From contig NW_024465885.1 of NCBI RefSeq assembly GCF_017591425.1, forward strand, positions 42,651,001 through 42,715,000: a DNA stretch of 64,000 bases, in the 5' to 3' direction. Below, piece by piece: positions 43,549 to 53,899 of this stretch. Made by a program: the position numbers and the translations under genes. Position 1 is the first letter of the stretch, and each line of letters starts with the position of its first letter. The notes under the pieces were generated by a model. The model saw nothing but the letters and a program-made list of their open reading frames with translations. It made no database searches and had not been told where the DNA came from. Origin of the DNA: Ochotona curzoniae. Its lineage: Eukaryota; Chordata; Mammalia; Lagomorpha; Ochotonidae.

Positions 43549-43888
43549 CATTTTTTTTTAAGTTTAGTTTATTTTTATTGGAAAAGCAGATCAGATTTAT
43601 GGAGAGAAGGAGAGACAGAGAGAAATATCTTCCATCTGCTGGTTCACTCCCCAAATGGCCGCAATGGCTGGAGCAGAGCTGGCTGATCTAAAGCCAGGAG
43701 CTGGGAGCTTCTGAGTTTTCCACGTGAACACTGGATCCCAAGGCTTTGAGCCACTCTCCACTGCTTTCCCAGGCCACCATCAAGGAGCTGGATGAGAAGT
43801 GGAGCAGCCAGGACATGATCCAGGACCCATATGGGATCCTGGAGCTTGCAAAGTGAAGATTTAGCCATTGAGCCATCCTGTCCAGCCT
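43549..43888 (-). mobile_element. C-SINE, younger type, with target-site duplication
   Basis: Reverse: TTATTTTTATTGGAAAAGCA, CCCCAAATGGCCGCAATGGC, CCAAGGCTTTGAGCCACTC. The flanks TTTAGGACAAA (about 43538) and TTTAGGGCAAA (about 43888) form an 11-bp duplication with one mismatch. Confidence 0.93.
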
Positions 43889-43889
43889 T

Positions 43890-44655
43890 TAGGGCAAAAA
43901 AAAAATTTAAAAATTCCTGTGTAGTTTTTTTTTTTATATATATAAAACACATTTTGACACACTTTTTGAAGACTCTTTGCATAGTTACATTTACAATGTT
44001 ATCTTTCTGTAATCAAGGTTTCCCTAAATATAAATTTTAGATTCTACATGCTTCAAAGCTGTGCATCCTCTGATTTCGTGGTGTCTAATATTTAGTCTGG
44101 CCAATATCGGGATCCATAAAACATGGATCTGCCTGGCCACTCTCTCTCTCGGTATGTATCTATCCATATATCACCACCAACATCATCGTCTACCCTTTGT
44201 CTGTCTTGGAGCAAATTACTTCCATGAAATAAAACACCGTGGACTTTCAGTTGGGAGACTGAAAAGAGAAGGTTTGCAGTCATTTTCTTGAGTGATATTG
44301 TAACAGCGGCAGATCACATCCCATAGCGGCGGGAGTCATTGCCAGGGACGCTGTTGCTGTAGCTGATGCCAACCCTGTAATGAACACTTAGGGAATCAGT
44401 GTCTTTCCTGGTACTTGTCCTTTGAACCTGCAATTTTTCTGGGCTGACTCAATGAGCTCTAGCAGCACGAGGAATTCTCCGAAATGGTTGGAATCTTATT
44501 CTAACCATGGCTTTGCCTGCCTGTCCATGTGACCATGGGCTCAAAGCCTGCCTCATCGTTGCCAGTGGCTTAAGGAGAGCAGCCCTTCCTGTGAGCTGTG
44601 TCTTTGGGCTCGAAAAAGAGGATGACAATGTGCACAGGAAAAAATTGCATGTTGA
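43890..44655. other. unrecognised intergenic sequence
   Basis: No recognised feature. Short A/T runs near 43.9 kb may be residual retroposon tails. Confidence 0.4.
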
Positions 44656-44660
44656 GTTTT

Positions 44661-44992
44661 CTTTAAAGATATTTTTTATTTTATTAGAAAGGTAGATATA
44701 TAGATAGAAGGAGAAACAGAGAGGAATATCTTTCGTTTGATGATTCACTCTCCAAGTGGTTGCAATGATCAGAGCTGAGCTGATCTGAAACCAGGAGTCA
44801 GGAGTCTCTTCCAGGTCTCCAGCATGGGTGCAGGTTCCCAATGCTTTGGGCTGTGCTCTACTGCTTTCCCAGGCCACAAGCAAGGAAATGGATGGGGAGT
44901 GGGGCTGCTGGGATTAGAACTGGTGTCCATATAGGATTTAGTGCACACAAAGCAAGGACTTTGGCCGCTAGGCTACCACCACACCAAGCCCA
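44661..44992 (-). mobile_element. C-SINE, younger type, with target-site duplication
   Basis: Reverse: TTTTATTAGAAAGGTAGATA, CTCCAAGTGGTTGCAATGAT, CCACAAGCAAGGAAATGGAT. It is flanked by CATGTTGAGTTTT (44648-44660) and CATGTTAAGTTTT (44993-45005), a 13-bp duplication with one mismatch. Confidence 0.94.
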
Positions 44993-44995
44993 CAT

Positions 44996-45650
44996 GTTAA
45001 GTTTTACAAAGGTTAAACAACCAATGGTAATGGTCTTTTTTAAAATTTTTCTTAAATAAACTTGAAATATTTCGAGATAAAATTGTTTTCTGCACCTTCA
45101 ATTGATACAGGTAACTTTGTTTTTTCCCTTAGGCTAGGACACTTTCTGTAACACCGGGGCATTTGTACTTGACATTGCCTAGGATGTACAGGACACGGCT
45201 TATCCAAGGAGTGTTAGGAACATAATTTCCAGGCTGGGTTTGTGGAACGTCCGGGCTCTGAAGGGCCACAGTGGACACTTGGAAGTGTCTGTATTATTGC
45301 CCCTCATGTTTATGGGGTCCAGAGGAGCTCACCCGTGTCCATGATGATTCTATTCATAACTCCTGATCCATGAAATGCTCTGCCTTCCTACACCACCTGG
45401 GAAGAGTTCCAGATGTTTCCCTAGTTCCCACACAAAGGCTCGGTCCCACACTGAAGTCATTTGATCCTTTTTAGAGTTCACAGAAAACACGAGCAATACT
45501 TCTGAGATATCACAATTCTTCATTTAAGTGTTCAGCAAGCCCAGGGGCCTGGGGATAGCAGAAGTCGATTGAAATAGAAAGATCCCACCATGTCAGTTTC
45601 TGAGTAACTTCTCCTCCCCACATTTCCCTTTTCCTGGGGGTTACATGGCA
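44996..45650. other. unrecognised intergenic sequence
   Basis: No repeat, gene or array is recognised between the SINE at 44.66-44.99 kb and the purine tract. Confidence 0.45.
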
Positions 45651-45757
45651 AATAAAAAGTGAAGAAAAAGACAAGAAAAAAAAAGAGACAAAGGAAAGAA
45701 GGAAGGAAGGGTAGGAAAGGAAAGAAAAGAAGGAAGGGTAGGGAGGAGGGAGAGGAG
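45650..45757 (+). repeat. GGAA/GAAA purine-rich tract
   Basis: About 105 bases are almost entirely purine (GGAAGGAAGG, AAAGAAAAGA blocks), directly abutting the following + SINE. Confidence 0.85.
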
Positions 45758-46072
45758 CTAGCATGATGGCTCAACTGCTTAATTCTCTACCTCCAAGTGG
45801 TGGAATCTCTTATAAGTGCCAATTCATGTCCTGGCTGCTCTACTTCCCATCCAGTTCCCTGCTTGTGCCTGGGAAAGCAGTGGAGGATGGCTGATAGCTC
45901 TTGGGAACTTGCACCTATGTTGGAAAACTGGAAGAAGCTCCTGGCTCCATATAGCTTTATCTTCTGCTTTTGTGGGTATTTGGTGGGTAAAGCAGAGAGT
46001 GGAAGATCTTTATCTTTCTGTGTCTCCTCCTTGTGAGTTTGCCTTCAATAGAAAGAAATAAATCTTAAAAGA
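45757..46072 (+). mobile_element. C-SINE, younger type
   Basis: Forward: GCATGATGGCTCAACTGC, CCTGGCTGCTCTACTTCCCA, CCTGCTTGTGCCTGGGAAAG, AAGAAGCTCCTGGCTCC and an AATAAATC tail. The internal part is diverged. Confidence 0.88.
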
Positions 46073-46130
46073 AAGAAAGAACAGAAGGAAAGAACAGAAA
46101 GAGAGAAGAAAAGAGAGAGAAAAAGAAAGC
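46070..46130 (+). repeat. (GAAA)n purine microsatellite between inverted SINEs
   Basis: A G/A-only run follows the A-tail of the + SINE and precedes the T-end of the - SINE. It was probably seeded by the A-tail. Confidence 0.85.
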
Positions 46131-46144
46131 TCAATTATTTCCTT

Positions 46145-46462
46145 TTTAAAGAGATATTTATTTTTATTGGAAAGTCAGAGAAAAGGAGAGAGAGAAAAAG
46201 CTCTTCTACCCTTTGGTTAACTCCCCAAGTGGCCACAATGACTGGAGCTGAGCTGATCTAAAGCCAGGTGCAAGGAGCTTCTTCCAGGTCTCCCATGCAG
46301 GTGCAGGGTCCCAAGGCTTTGGGTTGTCCTTAACTGCTTTCCTAGGCCACAAGCAGGGAGCTAGAAAGGAAGTGGAGCTGTTGGGATATGAACTGATACC
46401 CACATGGGATCCTGGCACAGGCAATATGAGGGTTTAGCCACTAAGCTATTGCGCTTGTCCTG
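46145..46462 (-). mobile_element. C-SINE, younger type
   Basis: Reverse orientation: TATTTTTATTGGAAAGTCAG, CTCCCCAAGTGGCCACAATG, CCAAGGCTTTGGGTTGTCC, GGCCACAAGCAGGGAGCTAG, ending CTATTGCGCTTGTCC. Confidence 0.93.
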
Positions 46463-46464
46463 AA

Positions 46465-47809
46465 AGTCCTGTTCTTTATTCCTTATCTCCATGGAGCTGT
46501 TGTCCTAACCTTGGTGCCTGGATTTTTCTTTCTTGGGCTCTTCCTCATTCTCTGGGGCTGAAGGCACACCATGGATTAGTTGTCTAAACTTTGTTTCATG
46601 CCACTTATCTTTGCTGTATCATCAATAAGCAATCACCAAGAAGGCATCACTGGTGTGTTGCCTTTTGTTGCAAGTCCGGGCTCTGGATGTACTCTGTTGT
46701 GTATTGATTTTTGTCTCAGAAACATGAGTCCTTTTATTGAGTCTCTTTTCAGATGGGTTTGTGTTTTGAATATCAGGCTTTCCATCTAAACACAGCACTT
46801 GTTTCCCACATTTATTTTTCATGTCCACCTGGACCTGAGAGGACTCACCTGGCCTCACCATTGTGGCATCATTGCGATGTTCAATGCAGCCTCTCTCCCT
46901 CCTGCTTGGAGGTGTCCTCGATCCCACCTTCTGGCTATGGAGCCAGTAAGAGTTAAGTTCCAGCATAACACAGCTGGTGAGATACTGAGCGGAGCCAGGG
47001 AGCAATGGATGCTGAAGGAGCTGCGTGGCAAAGCACACCCATGATGCAAGAAGGCACGGAGCTGTACTGCTAGGTGATCAAGGGGAGTGAATGTATAGTT
47101 GGATACAGAAGAGTTGCAGAACATCCACTGGGATCTGGGTGAGAGCATACTGCTGGAGTGGCCCTTCGGACCTGGAAAAAGCAATGGGTTGTGTTAGGCA
47201 AGGCAGACATGCCAAAAGTAGCACAGCAGGTGGAGGAGGAAGACCACAGAGAAGTGACCATTCTGTGTGTGTCATGGGGGTTCAGTTCCTGCATACATTC
47301 AGATCGAAGCACCAATTGGTATAGACCACTTGAAGGCCCAGGGAATATTCCACATCCCTAACCACAAAGGAATGAGCAAAGGACACTGGCATCCATTTGA
47401 GGCTGGACAGTATCTCTCCTGGGGCTATGGTTCCAGCCTAGCAACCAGTGTGGGACTGAGTGTGCTGCCATCAGTGGCTGTGCTAGAATTCTGAAATCAC
47501 AGGCTGGGTGGTCACGCACAGCCACCAGAATCCGGGCAGAGAGAGCTGTTATGACAAAGCATCAACATCGAGTGGTAGCGAGGGAGGACTTTCACAGCGA
47601 CGGCTCAAGAGTGTGATGCTCTTAGGGATGACAGACAGCCAGCAAGCAAGAATATCATCTCATGTTTGCAACTAGAAGAGATGAAGGATGGACCAGGAGA
47701 GCCCTGGGCAACTCCTTAATGAGCGAAACACGGTCCTTTGCTCAGTTCCCACACTTGAGCTGATTTTCCAAGCTTGGGTCTAGTGATTAAAAGAAAGGCC
47801 AGATCTTCA
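46465..47809. other. unrecognised intergenic sequence
   Basis: I recognise no gene or repeat over 1.3 kb. Several frames near 46.9-47.5 kb run 70-140 codons on both strands with no known domain. A decayed retroposon or pseudogene is possible but unproven. Confidence 0.4.
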
Positions 47810-47823
47810 AGAGGAAGGATTTG

Positions 47824-48162
47824 GGGCCCGGTGGCATGGCCTAGCGGCTAAAGTCCTCGCCTTGAAGGTGCCAGGATCCCATATGGACGCCGTTTCTAAT
47901 CCCAGCAGCTCCACTTCCCATCCAGCTCCCTGCTTGTGGCCTGGGAAAGCAGTCGAGGACGGCCCAATGCTTTGGGACCCTGCACCCGTGTGGGATACCC
48001 GGAAAAAGTTCCTGGTTCCTGGCTTGGGATCGGCGCAGCACCGGCCGTTGTGGTCACTTGGGGAGTGAATCATCGGGTGGAAGATCTTCCTCTCTGTCTT
48101 TCCTCCTCTCTGTATGTCTGACTTTGTAATAAAAACAAATAAATCTTTTAAAAAAAAAAAAG
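47824..48162 (+). mobile_element. young full-length C-SINE with perfect target-site duplication
   Basis: Full-length, forward, near-consensus copy starting GGGCCCGGTGGCATGGCCTA. The pol III A box TGGCCTAGCGG is at 47837-47847 and a degenerate B box GTTTCTAATCC at 47892-47902. The body carries the younger-subtype marks CTTGTGGCCTGGGAAAGCAG and AGTGAATCATCGGGTGG, and the tail contains AATAAATC followed by a run of A. It is flanked by AGAGGAAGGATTTG at 47810-47823 and 48163-48176, a perfect 14-bp duplication, so it is a recent L1-mediated insertion. Confidence 0.97.
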
Positions 48163-48294
48163 AGAGGAAGGATTTGATCGTGTTATACAGGTGCAAACAG
48201 CACTGATTCAACCAATTCTCTCCCGGGGAGACCACAGCCACTAGTTTAGTTACCGTATACTAGAGGGGGTGTGGATTGCAGGCCTCTAAGGTCC

Positions 48295-48375
48295 CCTGGG
48301 ATTCTCATCTCTCAGTCTCCATGCCTCAGTGTGGTCTTCTCACCTGCAGAATAGGGCTGACCTGCACAATAAAGG
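48295..48375 (+). repeat. MIR-like fragment (weak)
   Basis: CTCAGTCTCCATGCCTCAGT followed by CTCACCTGCAGAATAGGGCT resembles the MIR segment ...CTCAGTTTCCTCATCTGTAAAATGGGG. It is short, so confidence is low. Confidence 0.4.
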
Positions 48376-48379
48376 TTTT

Positions 48380-49390
48380 TTTGGGCAAGTGAACGAGTGT
48401 GATTTTCAAGACTAAGCCACAATATGGCTTCCTCCTTTTCATCTGTTAAATATCTCTGCTTTTGGGAAAAGCCAGGATGACACGAAAGCCACTATTCAGA
48501 AAATCCAGGGATCTGTATGAACTTCCCACTCTCTGTCTTGGAATTTGATCTTCCCAGTTAACTCAAACCTTCAATGGAGTGTGGCCCAGCTCACATCTGG
48601 GTTGCAATCTCGGGAGGCCCCCGGAACCAAACCTCTTGGGCACATCATGCCCAAATTCCTGACCCATGAACAATCTGTGAGAAGGCAAGGACCACGTGTT
48701 ATATTGTACCATAGCTCCAACGCACAGGGAAATACTCAAACTGTCTCCAACAAGTGTTTAAGTTGGGGTTGGCAGAGTGATATCATAGACATCTGTCAAA
48801 GTGGGGCAAACAGGTGCAAGACGATCAATCAGTGCAGTTTTGGTCGGGTCAAGGGCACACATGGGCTCATGTGGTAGCTATTTCAGTCTCCAGATGTGTA
48901 GCTGGGTGGACATGTTTGACACCTGCATAATTGCTGAACTGACTATTTGGCCTTTTAGATCGTGTTGATCGGAAGAGCCTAAAAACTGAAAGGCATTGAG
49001 CATCCTAAGAGGAGTGCTGGTGATTAGTGGCAACCTTAGAGTTAAGTGGGCACAATGGTCTCCAGCGTCCTTCATTGAAATTGTCAGCCCAACCCCTGCA
49101 ACCCCCGCTGGATCCTGCTCAATGACAATGCACTTCTGCAGACTCCAGCAGGAGGAGCCCAACTTGCAGCTGCTGTGCTCAGGGTGGGCTTTGTATTCAA
49201 GTGAACGCACGTCGCCTCCAGCTGTTGTATATAGCCATTGGTGTGGCAGAAGCCATCCTCTTCCAACGCTACCACAAAGTTTGCACTCACATGGATCAGG
49301 CTATCTATGTGATTGCCCTGGAATTGGTTCTGAGACTCCTTGGGTACCAAAAGATGTGGATTCTCGAGTTCTTGCTATTGCATGGTGTAA
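48380..49390. other. unrecognised sequence with mid-size frames on both strands
   Basis: Frames of about 110 codons occur at 48545-48877 (+), 48878-49210 (-) and about 88 codons at 49084-49350 (-). None shows a domain I know. They may be chance frames or a very old pseudogene. Confidence 0.35.
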
Positions 49391-49394
49391 AGCT

Positions 49395-49595
49395 TGTGTA
49401 TAATTTATGCATTCTTCTATATACTTTCAATTGTGAATACCCAACGCAATGTAAATAGTATGATGATGTGTTGTTGGGGAAATAATGACAAGAAAAAGGA
49501 GTTTGTCCTGTTGAGTACAAATGGTTTTTCTTTCACGCTTACATTGGTTGAATCCCAGGTTGCAGAACCCTTGGATAAGGGGGAGGCAACCATGT
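49395..49595 (+). mobile_element. Tigger-type DNA transposon, terminal fragment
   Basis: The order TTCTATATACTTTCAATTGTG, GCAATGTAAATAGTATG, TAATGACAAGAAAAAGGAG, then a decayed TTGGTTGAATCCCAGGTTGC and GGATAAGGGGGAGGC end matches the terminal region of TcMar-Tigger elements, whose inverted end reads ...GGTTGAATCCGCGGATGCGG.... CpG sites have decayed as expected for old copies. No transposase frame is left. Confidence 0.65.
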
Positions 49596-49599
49596 ACCT

Positions 49600-50210
49600 T
49601 CACAGTGTTCCCTCAGGCTGTGTTAACTCTCACTGGCATACACTGCCTGAAGATGGTTGGACTCTCTGGGCCTCCTTGGAACGTGGTTCCCTGTGTCCAG
49701 GCCTGAAGGCAATCAGGGGCCTGAGCACAAAGAGCCGCTATGGGGCGGCCTTGGAGGGCTGTGCGGGTCTGAGATCCTGGGGGAGAAACCTCCTGATTCG
49801 GCAGCCCACCTCCACGTCTGTGCAGGGTTGCTGAGACACTCGCTCCCAAGCAAAACATCAAGTGCTGCGTATTGTGTTTCCTACACTGAAGAAAGGAGCA
49901 CTCAGTCTTCACAAGAGAGCTTAGTGTGCTGCTCCTAGACCCTGGTGGAGGTGGAGCCTGGGGATCCTCCAGAGCTGCCCAGCACAGGCTTTGTGACCCA
50001 TCAGGTTAGAGGTTGGGTGTGCACACAGCAGCCACAGTAAGACAGAAACACCGCAACTGAGCCAGAACCAGAGCAGGTTCTGAGGGTCCCAGCCGGCAGG
50101 ACAAGCAGCTCAGCTGGCTGGTTGGGAGCCCCTCCAGAGCTGCCCGGGACACCTCCCCGTGCTCAAGCCCATGGCCGTGTCTGGAATTGCCCCACTAGGA
50201 CCCACTGATG
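49600..50210. other. unrecognised intergenic sequence
   Basis: No repeat or gene is recognised between the Tigger fragment and the SINE. Open frames are short and unlike known proteins. Confidence 0.45.
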
Positions 50211-50214
50211 CAAG

Positions 50215-50475
50215 TAGAGAAAGATCTTCCATTTGCTGGTTTACTGCCCTGATGGCCACAATGGCCAGCCTTGAAACAGGCTGGAATTAGGAGCCAAGCA
50301 CTTCATCTGGGTCTCCCAGGTGGCTGCAGGGGCCCGAGGACCTGCGCCATCTTTCACTGATTTTCTCAGGCTATTAGCAGGGAATTGGATTGGATGTAGA
50401 ACAGCTGGGACACGAACCCATAGCATTCTAGGTGGCAGCTTTACCTGTTATGCACACAATATCAGCACCCTCTCC
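50215..50475 (-). mobile_element. C-SINE, older type, 3' truncated
   Basis: Reverse orientation: AAAGATCTTCCATTTGCTGG, GATGGCCACAATGGCCAG, GGCTATTAGCAGGGAATTGG, ending ACACAATATCAGCACC. The T-rich tail end is absent. Confidence 0.82.
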
Positions 50476-50756
50476 CTTTATTTTTTATCATTTGTTCTCT
50501 TTCTACTGATCTATTTCTTAATTATTAATCATTTATGCATACCCTATTTAATGAATGGTCTCTGTATTTATTACCATCAGGCTATCTTATCTTTACCTCA
50601 ATTGAGGCATTTTCTGTTATCTACTCAGTAACTTTGAGCTGTCACATTATCACTATCTATTTATTAGTTGTCCATCTATGTATGTGAGTCTGCCTATCAA
50701 TTCCCATCATCATTATCTCCATCCTTATCCATATCATCTGTCTTTTTTCACAGACA

Positions 50757-50791
50757 TACACACACACACACACACACACGCGTGCGCGTGC
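50757..50791 (+). repeat. (CA)n-(CG)n alternating purine-pyrimidine tract
   Basis: CA repeats pass directly into CGCGTGCGCGTG, giving about 34 bases of strict purine-pyrimidine alternation, directly left of a SINE tail. Confidence 0.9.
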
Positions 50792-50799
50792 CGAAACAA

Positions 50800-50843
50800 A
50801 TGCATTTTATTTTTAATGGAAAGGCCGACTTACAGAGAGAGGA

Positions 50844-50881
<38 letters not shown>

Positions 50882-51130
50882 TCTTCCATCCATTGGTTCA
50901 TTCCGCAGCTGGCCACAATGGCCAGAGCCGGGCTTGCCCAAAGCCAGGAACCAGGAGCTTCTTCCAGGTCTCCCACGTGTGTGCAGGATCCCAAGAACTT
51001 GAGTCATCCTCCTCTGCTTTCCCAAGGAGGAAAAAGAGAGCTAATGGGAAATGGAGCAGCTGGGGCACGAGCCAGCACTCATATGGAATGTTGGCACTGC
51101 GGAGGGAGGATTAGCTTACTATGCCAGGGT
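50800..51130 (-). mobile_element. C-SINE with expanded GA tract
   Basis: Reverse orientation: ATTTTTAATGGAAAGGCCGA, then an internal (AG)n at 50849-50879, CTTCCATCCATTGG, CAATGGCCAGAGCCGGGC and a CTATGCCAGGGTGTCC end. The microsatellite grew from the element's own CT/GA segment. Confidence 0.9.
50849..50879 (+). repeat. (AG)n microsatellite inside SINE
   Basis: About 15 AG units lie within the 50800-51130 SINE. Confidence 0.9.
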
Positions 51131-51491
51131 GTCCCAACCACACCTTTAACCATTCACTCTATTGTTTTAAGTTTAATGTCTCATAATTTATGCACACAAC
51201 ACTTTGCACCTTAATTTAAACTGCTGTACTAAGAACAGTAGCCAAAATAGCTTCTATTTTTATAGCATGTTTGCCTGATTCAATTCTGGAAAAAGTCCTG
51301 GGGCTTAGGAATGATGGAGAGAATTCTTCTCTCTCGAGATGAAGTAAGCTGACTTTCAGAGGTGGAAACCACCTTGTCCCAGGCCCCTGAGCCATTTGGT
51401 GAAGGGTTCTGGTCTCCAACCAGAGCAGAGTTGTACCCAGGATTCCTGGCCTCCCCGCTGGGCTGTGCATTGGAAGCAGCGCCAATTTCCA

Positions 51492-51506
51492 CCAGCAGGG
51501 GGCGTC
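51492..51506 (+). promoter_or_regulatory. CTCF-like binding motif
   Basis: The sequence CCAGCAGGGGGCGTC matches the central CTCF consensus (CCASYAGGGGGCRS) at nearly every core position. It lies in non-repeat DNA about 7 kb upstream of HUNK. Occupancy cannot be inferred from sequence alone. Confidence 0.5.
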
Positions 51507-51870
51507 CTCCCCTCACTGTACTGCCAACCCAGCTGGCTGCCGCCGTCTGCCCAAAAGCCCTGACCTGAGACGGGGTGTGGGCTACGAGCACAGTGCCCTT
51601 CTCCTCACTGTGTCCCCATCTACCGTCCATCTGGGAGGGTCGCTCACTGTACTGCTACTACAGGCCCCGACCAGTCCACGGAAGGCAACAGACAGGCGCG
51701 AGCTTGCAGCCAGAGGTAACCCGCAAGCTTAAGTGCAAGCAGTAACCTTGCCCTTCCTGCCACAGTTGGGTCCGGGAGCTTGCCGTGGCGATTTAGCTTG
51801 GTGGCACAAATACTGATTTTTTTCTCCCCAGTGTATCCTGATGGTACAAACCGCCCTGTTTTGCACTGTT

Positions 51871-51893
51871 TATTATTATTATTATTATTATTA
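51871..51893 (+). repeat. (ATT)n microsatellite
   Basis: About seven to eight tandem ATT units (TTATTATTATTATT). Confidence 0.9.
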
Positions 51894-53130
51894 ATTTTTG
51901 CCACCAACTGTATTATGGTCACCTCCTCCTGCCAGGATCTCCATTCTGTGAATGAAGAATTCGCTCATTTGTAGTGAATACATCCCAAGTGCTAGGCATT
52001 GCATGTAGAGTCCAACACTCAACCTTCCAGGGTGAGGGAGTGACAATGAGCAGCCTGGAGAGGGGGCAGGAACAGGGAGCAGCCTGGGGGAGTGAGCCAT
52101 TGTGGAGAAAAGGTCAGATAAGGCTTGCAGAGCTGGTGACCTTCAAGTAAAGACCAGGAAATGGAAAGCACCAGCTCTGCAGGCCCCAGGGATGGAGTCC
52201 CCTCCTCACCTCCTCTCCCCTGCCCCGCAGCCAGGCCAGTGAGGCTGCAGTATGGGGAATGAGGAGGTGAGTGAGGAGAGATGGTATCTGGGACGAGGTG
52301 GGGTGCAGGAGGCCATATGTGTCCAGGAGGGTGGGATGCAGGCAGTGCAGTGGTGACATTGGCCTTGACGTAGGATAGAAAACTACCTTTGAATGACAGA
52401 CGCCTGCAAGCAGAAGGTGATCCATCTTCCTCTACTGAAGAAGTTGACCTTTCCTTCTTTCCCGGAGTAGCCTCTTGGTGGGGTTTGGAGAAAGGGGCCA
52501 CCCATCACAGCTGGGAGGTGGGGCCTCAGCTCTTCTCCAGGAAGCAACTGTTGCTTCAGCTCTTTGGAAATGGATGGAGGCACAGCGAAGCTGGAGTGCA
52601 GCTCCCCAGGTGGGGAGCCAGCAGCACTGAGAGATTGCACCGTTTCCTGCACCAGCGTCAGCTTAGTGGCTGTTGGTAGCAGTTGCGGGAGATGGGCTTG
52701 GTATGTGGGCTGCGCTCCACCACCATGCCCACATAGTTTTGGGAGTGGGGACCAAACTCCATGTCACCGCTGCTGCTGAGTGTCCGGCATCTGCCCAGTT
52801 CCCTGGATCTATAAGCTTTAAATTCCAAGAGGGATGGAGAGTCAGTGTTTCAGGAAGATCTGGCTTATGGGAGAGAACTAGTTGTTCAAGGCAAGAAAGG
52901 CAGACAAAGCCAGCAATGCCCAGAATGAGATCTCCCGGGAGGCGTTGGGGGGTGGGGTCCAGCATAGCAGTGGAGTCTTAGCTGGCCACAAGGCAGGGGC
53001 TCCACAAGCAAGGGTTTTGCAGACCCTAGTGGCCCCTGGTTCCCTGGTATACATCATGGCTTTGCACACTTGATGAAAGGTTCCAGGCATCAGATAAGAG
53101 CAGCCGTTTATCTTAAGGACTGTGTTTATT

Positions 53131-53208
53131 CCATAGGGCTGGGGATGGTGGTGGGAGGTGGTACTTACTCCACAGGGCTGGGGATGGTGGTGGGGGGTGG
53201 TACGCAGG
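53131..53208 (+). repeat. 39-bp direct tandem duplication
   Basis: Two head-to-tail copies of a 39-bp unit (CCAYAGGGCTGGGGATGGTG... ending GGTGGTAC) occupy 53131-53169 and 53170-53208 with a handful of mismatches, mostly at the unit ends. It lies in otherwise unrecognised DNA. Confidence 0.85.
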
Positions 53209-53593
53209 ACCACTGCAGGCTGCCCTCAAGACAAGCTGGATTCCTACAAATGATGAAAACAAAGAGAAACCGCGTTCTTCTGTGAGTTAATGACGACAAC
53301 ACAAGCTGCAAAGCACAGCTGGGGGTGGGACCAGGCAGTGCTGACTGGGGGATGTGGGATTGTCCTTTAGTTTTTGATCCAGAGAGCCAAGCCCTTAAGG
53401 GAGTGAGGAATTTCAGACAACGTGGAGCTGTGTCTCTCTGGCAGTGTTCAGGACCGACTGTTCACATCCATTCAAATTCCTGTGTCAAAGCTCACACTCC
53501 CTCCCAAGGGGGTGGATTTGATTGGAGGTGAACACTTTAGGAGGTAATGAGGTTTGGTGCAAGCCACGAGGGATCCTTTTAAGAAAAACAAGG

Positions 53594-53892
53594 AGCCTGC
53601 TGTTGTGGGGCAGCAGCTTAAGCGACTGCCTCTGGCTCCAGGATCCCATATGGGAGCTGGTTTGTGTCCCAGCTGCTCCACTTCCAATCCAGCTCCCTAC
53701 TAATGGCCTTGGAAAACAATGGAGGATGACCCAACTATTTGGGTACCTGCTATCCATGTGGGAGACACGGATAAAGCCCCTGGCTCCTGGCTTTGTTGTG
53801 GGTCCAACGAAGGCCATGGTAGCCATTTAGGGAGTGAGTCAACGGATGGAAGACCTCTCTGTCTCTCCCTCTCTGTACCTCTGACTTTCAGA
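53594..53892 (+). mobile_element. C-SINE
   Basis: Forward orientation: GCAGCAGCTTAAGCGACTGC (A-box side), GGATCCCATATGGGAGCTGG, CCAGCTGCTCCACTTCCAAT and the CGGATGGAAGACCTCTCTG end. The A-rich tail is missing, so the 3' end is truncated. Confidence 0.88.
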
Positions 53893-53899
53893 GTCTGTT

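Larger units (their letters stand above)
51130..53590. other. SINE-free unrecognised block
   Basis: About 2.5 kb with no C-SINE, the longest such gap in the SINE-rich left part. It holds a CTCF-like site (51492), an ATT microsatellite (51871), a probable L2 scrap near 51.94-52.04 kb and the 39-bp duplication. The frames open on either strand show no recognised domain. Confidence 0.55.

Noticed and set aside
47045..47500. Frame containing TWKKQWVVL considered as a PH-domain pseudogene
   Set aside because: The similarity is limited to a few residues and the surrounding residues do not follow a PH fold.
48545..49350. Adjacent 110-codon frames on opposite strands considered as a processed pseudogene
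   Set aside because: No recognised domain in either strand, no poly(A) tail or flanking duplication; left as unrecognised sequence.
50678..51214. 178-codon + frame
   Set aside because: It is made of a CA/CG microsatellite plus an antisense SINE with a GA repeat.
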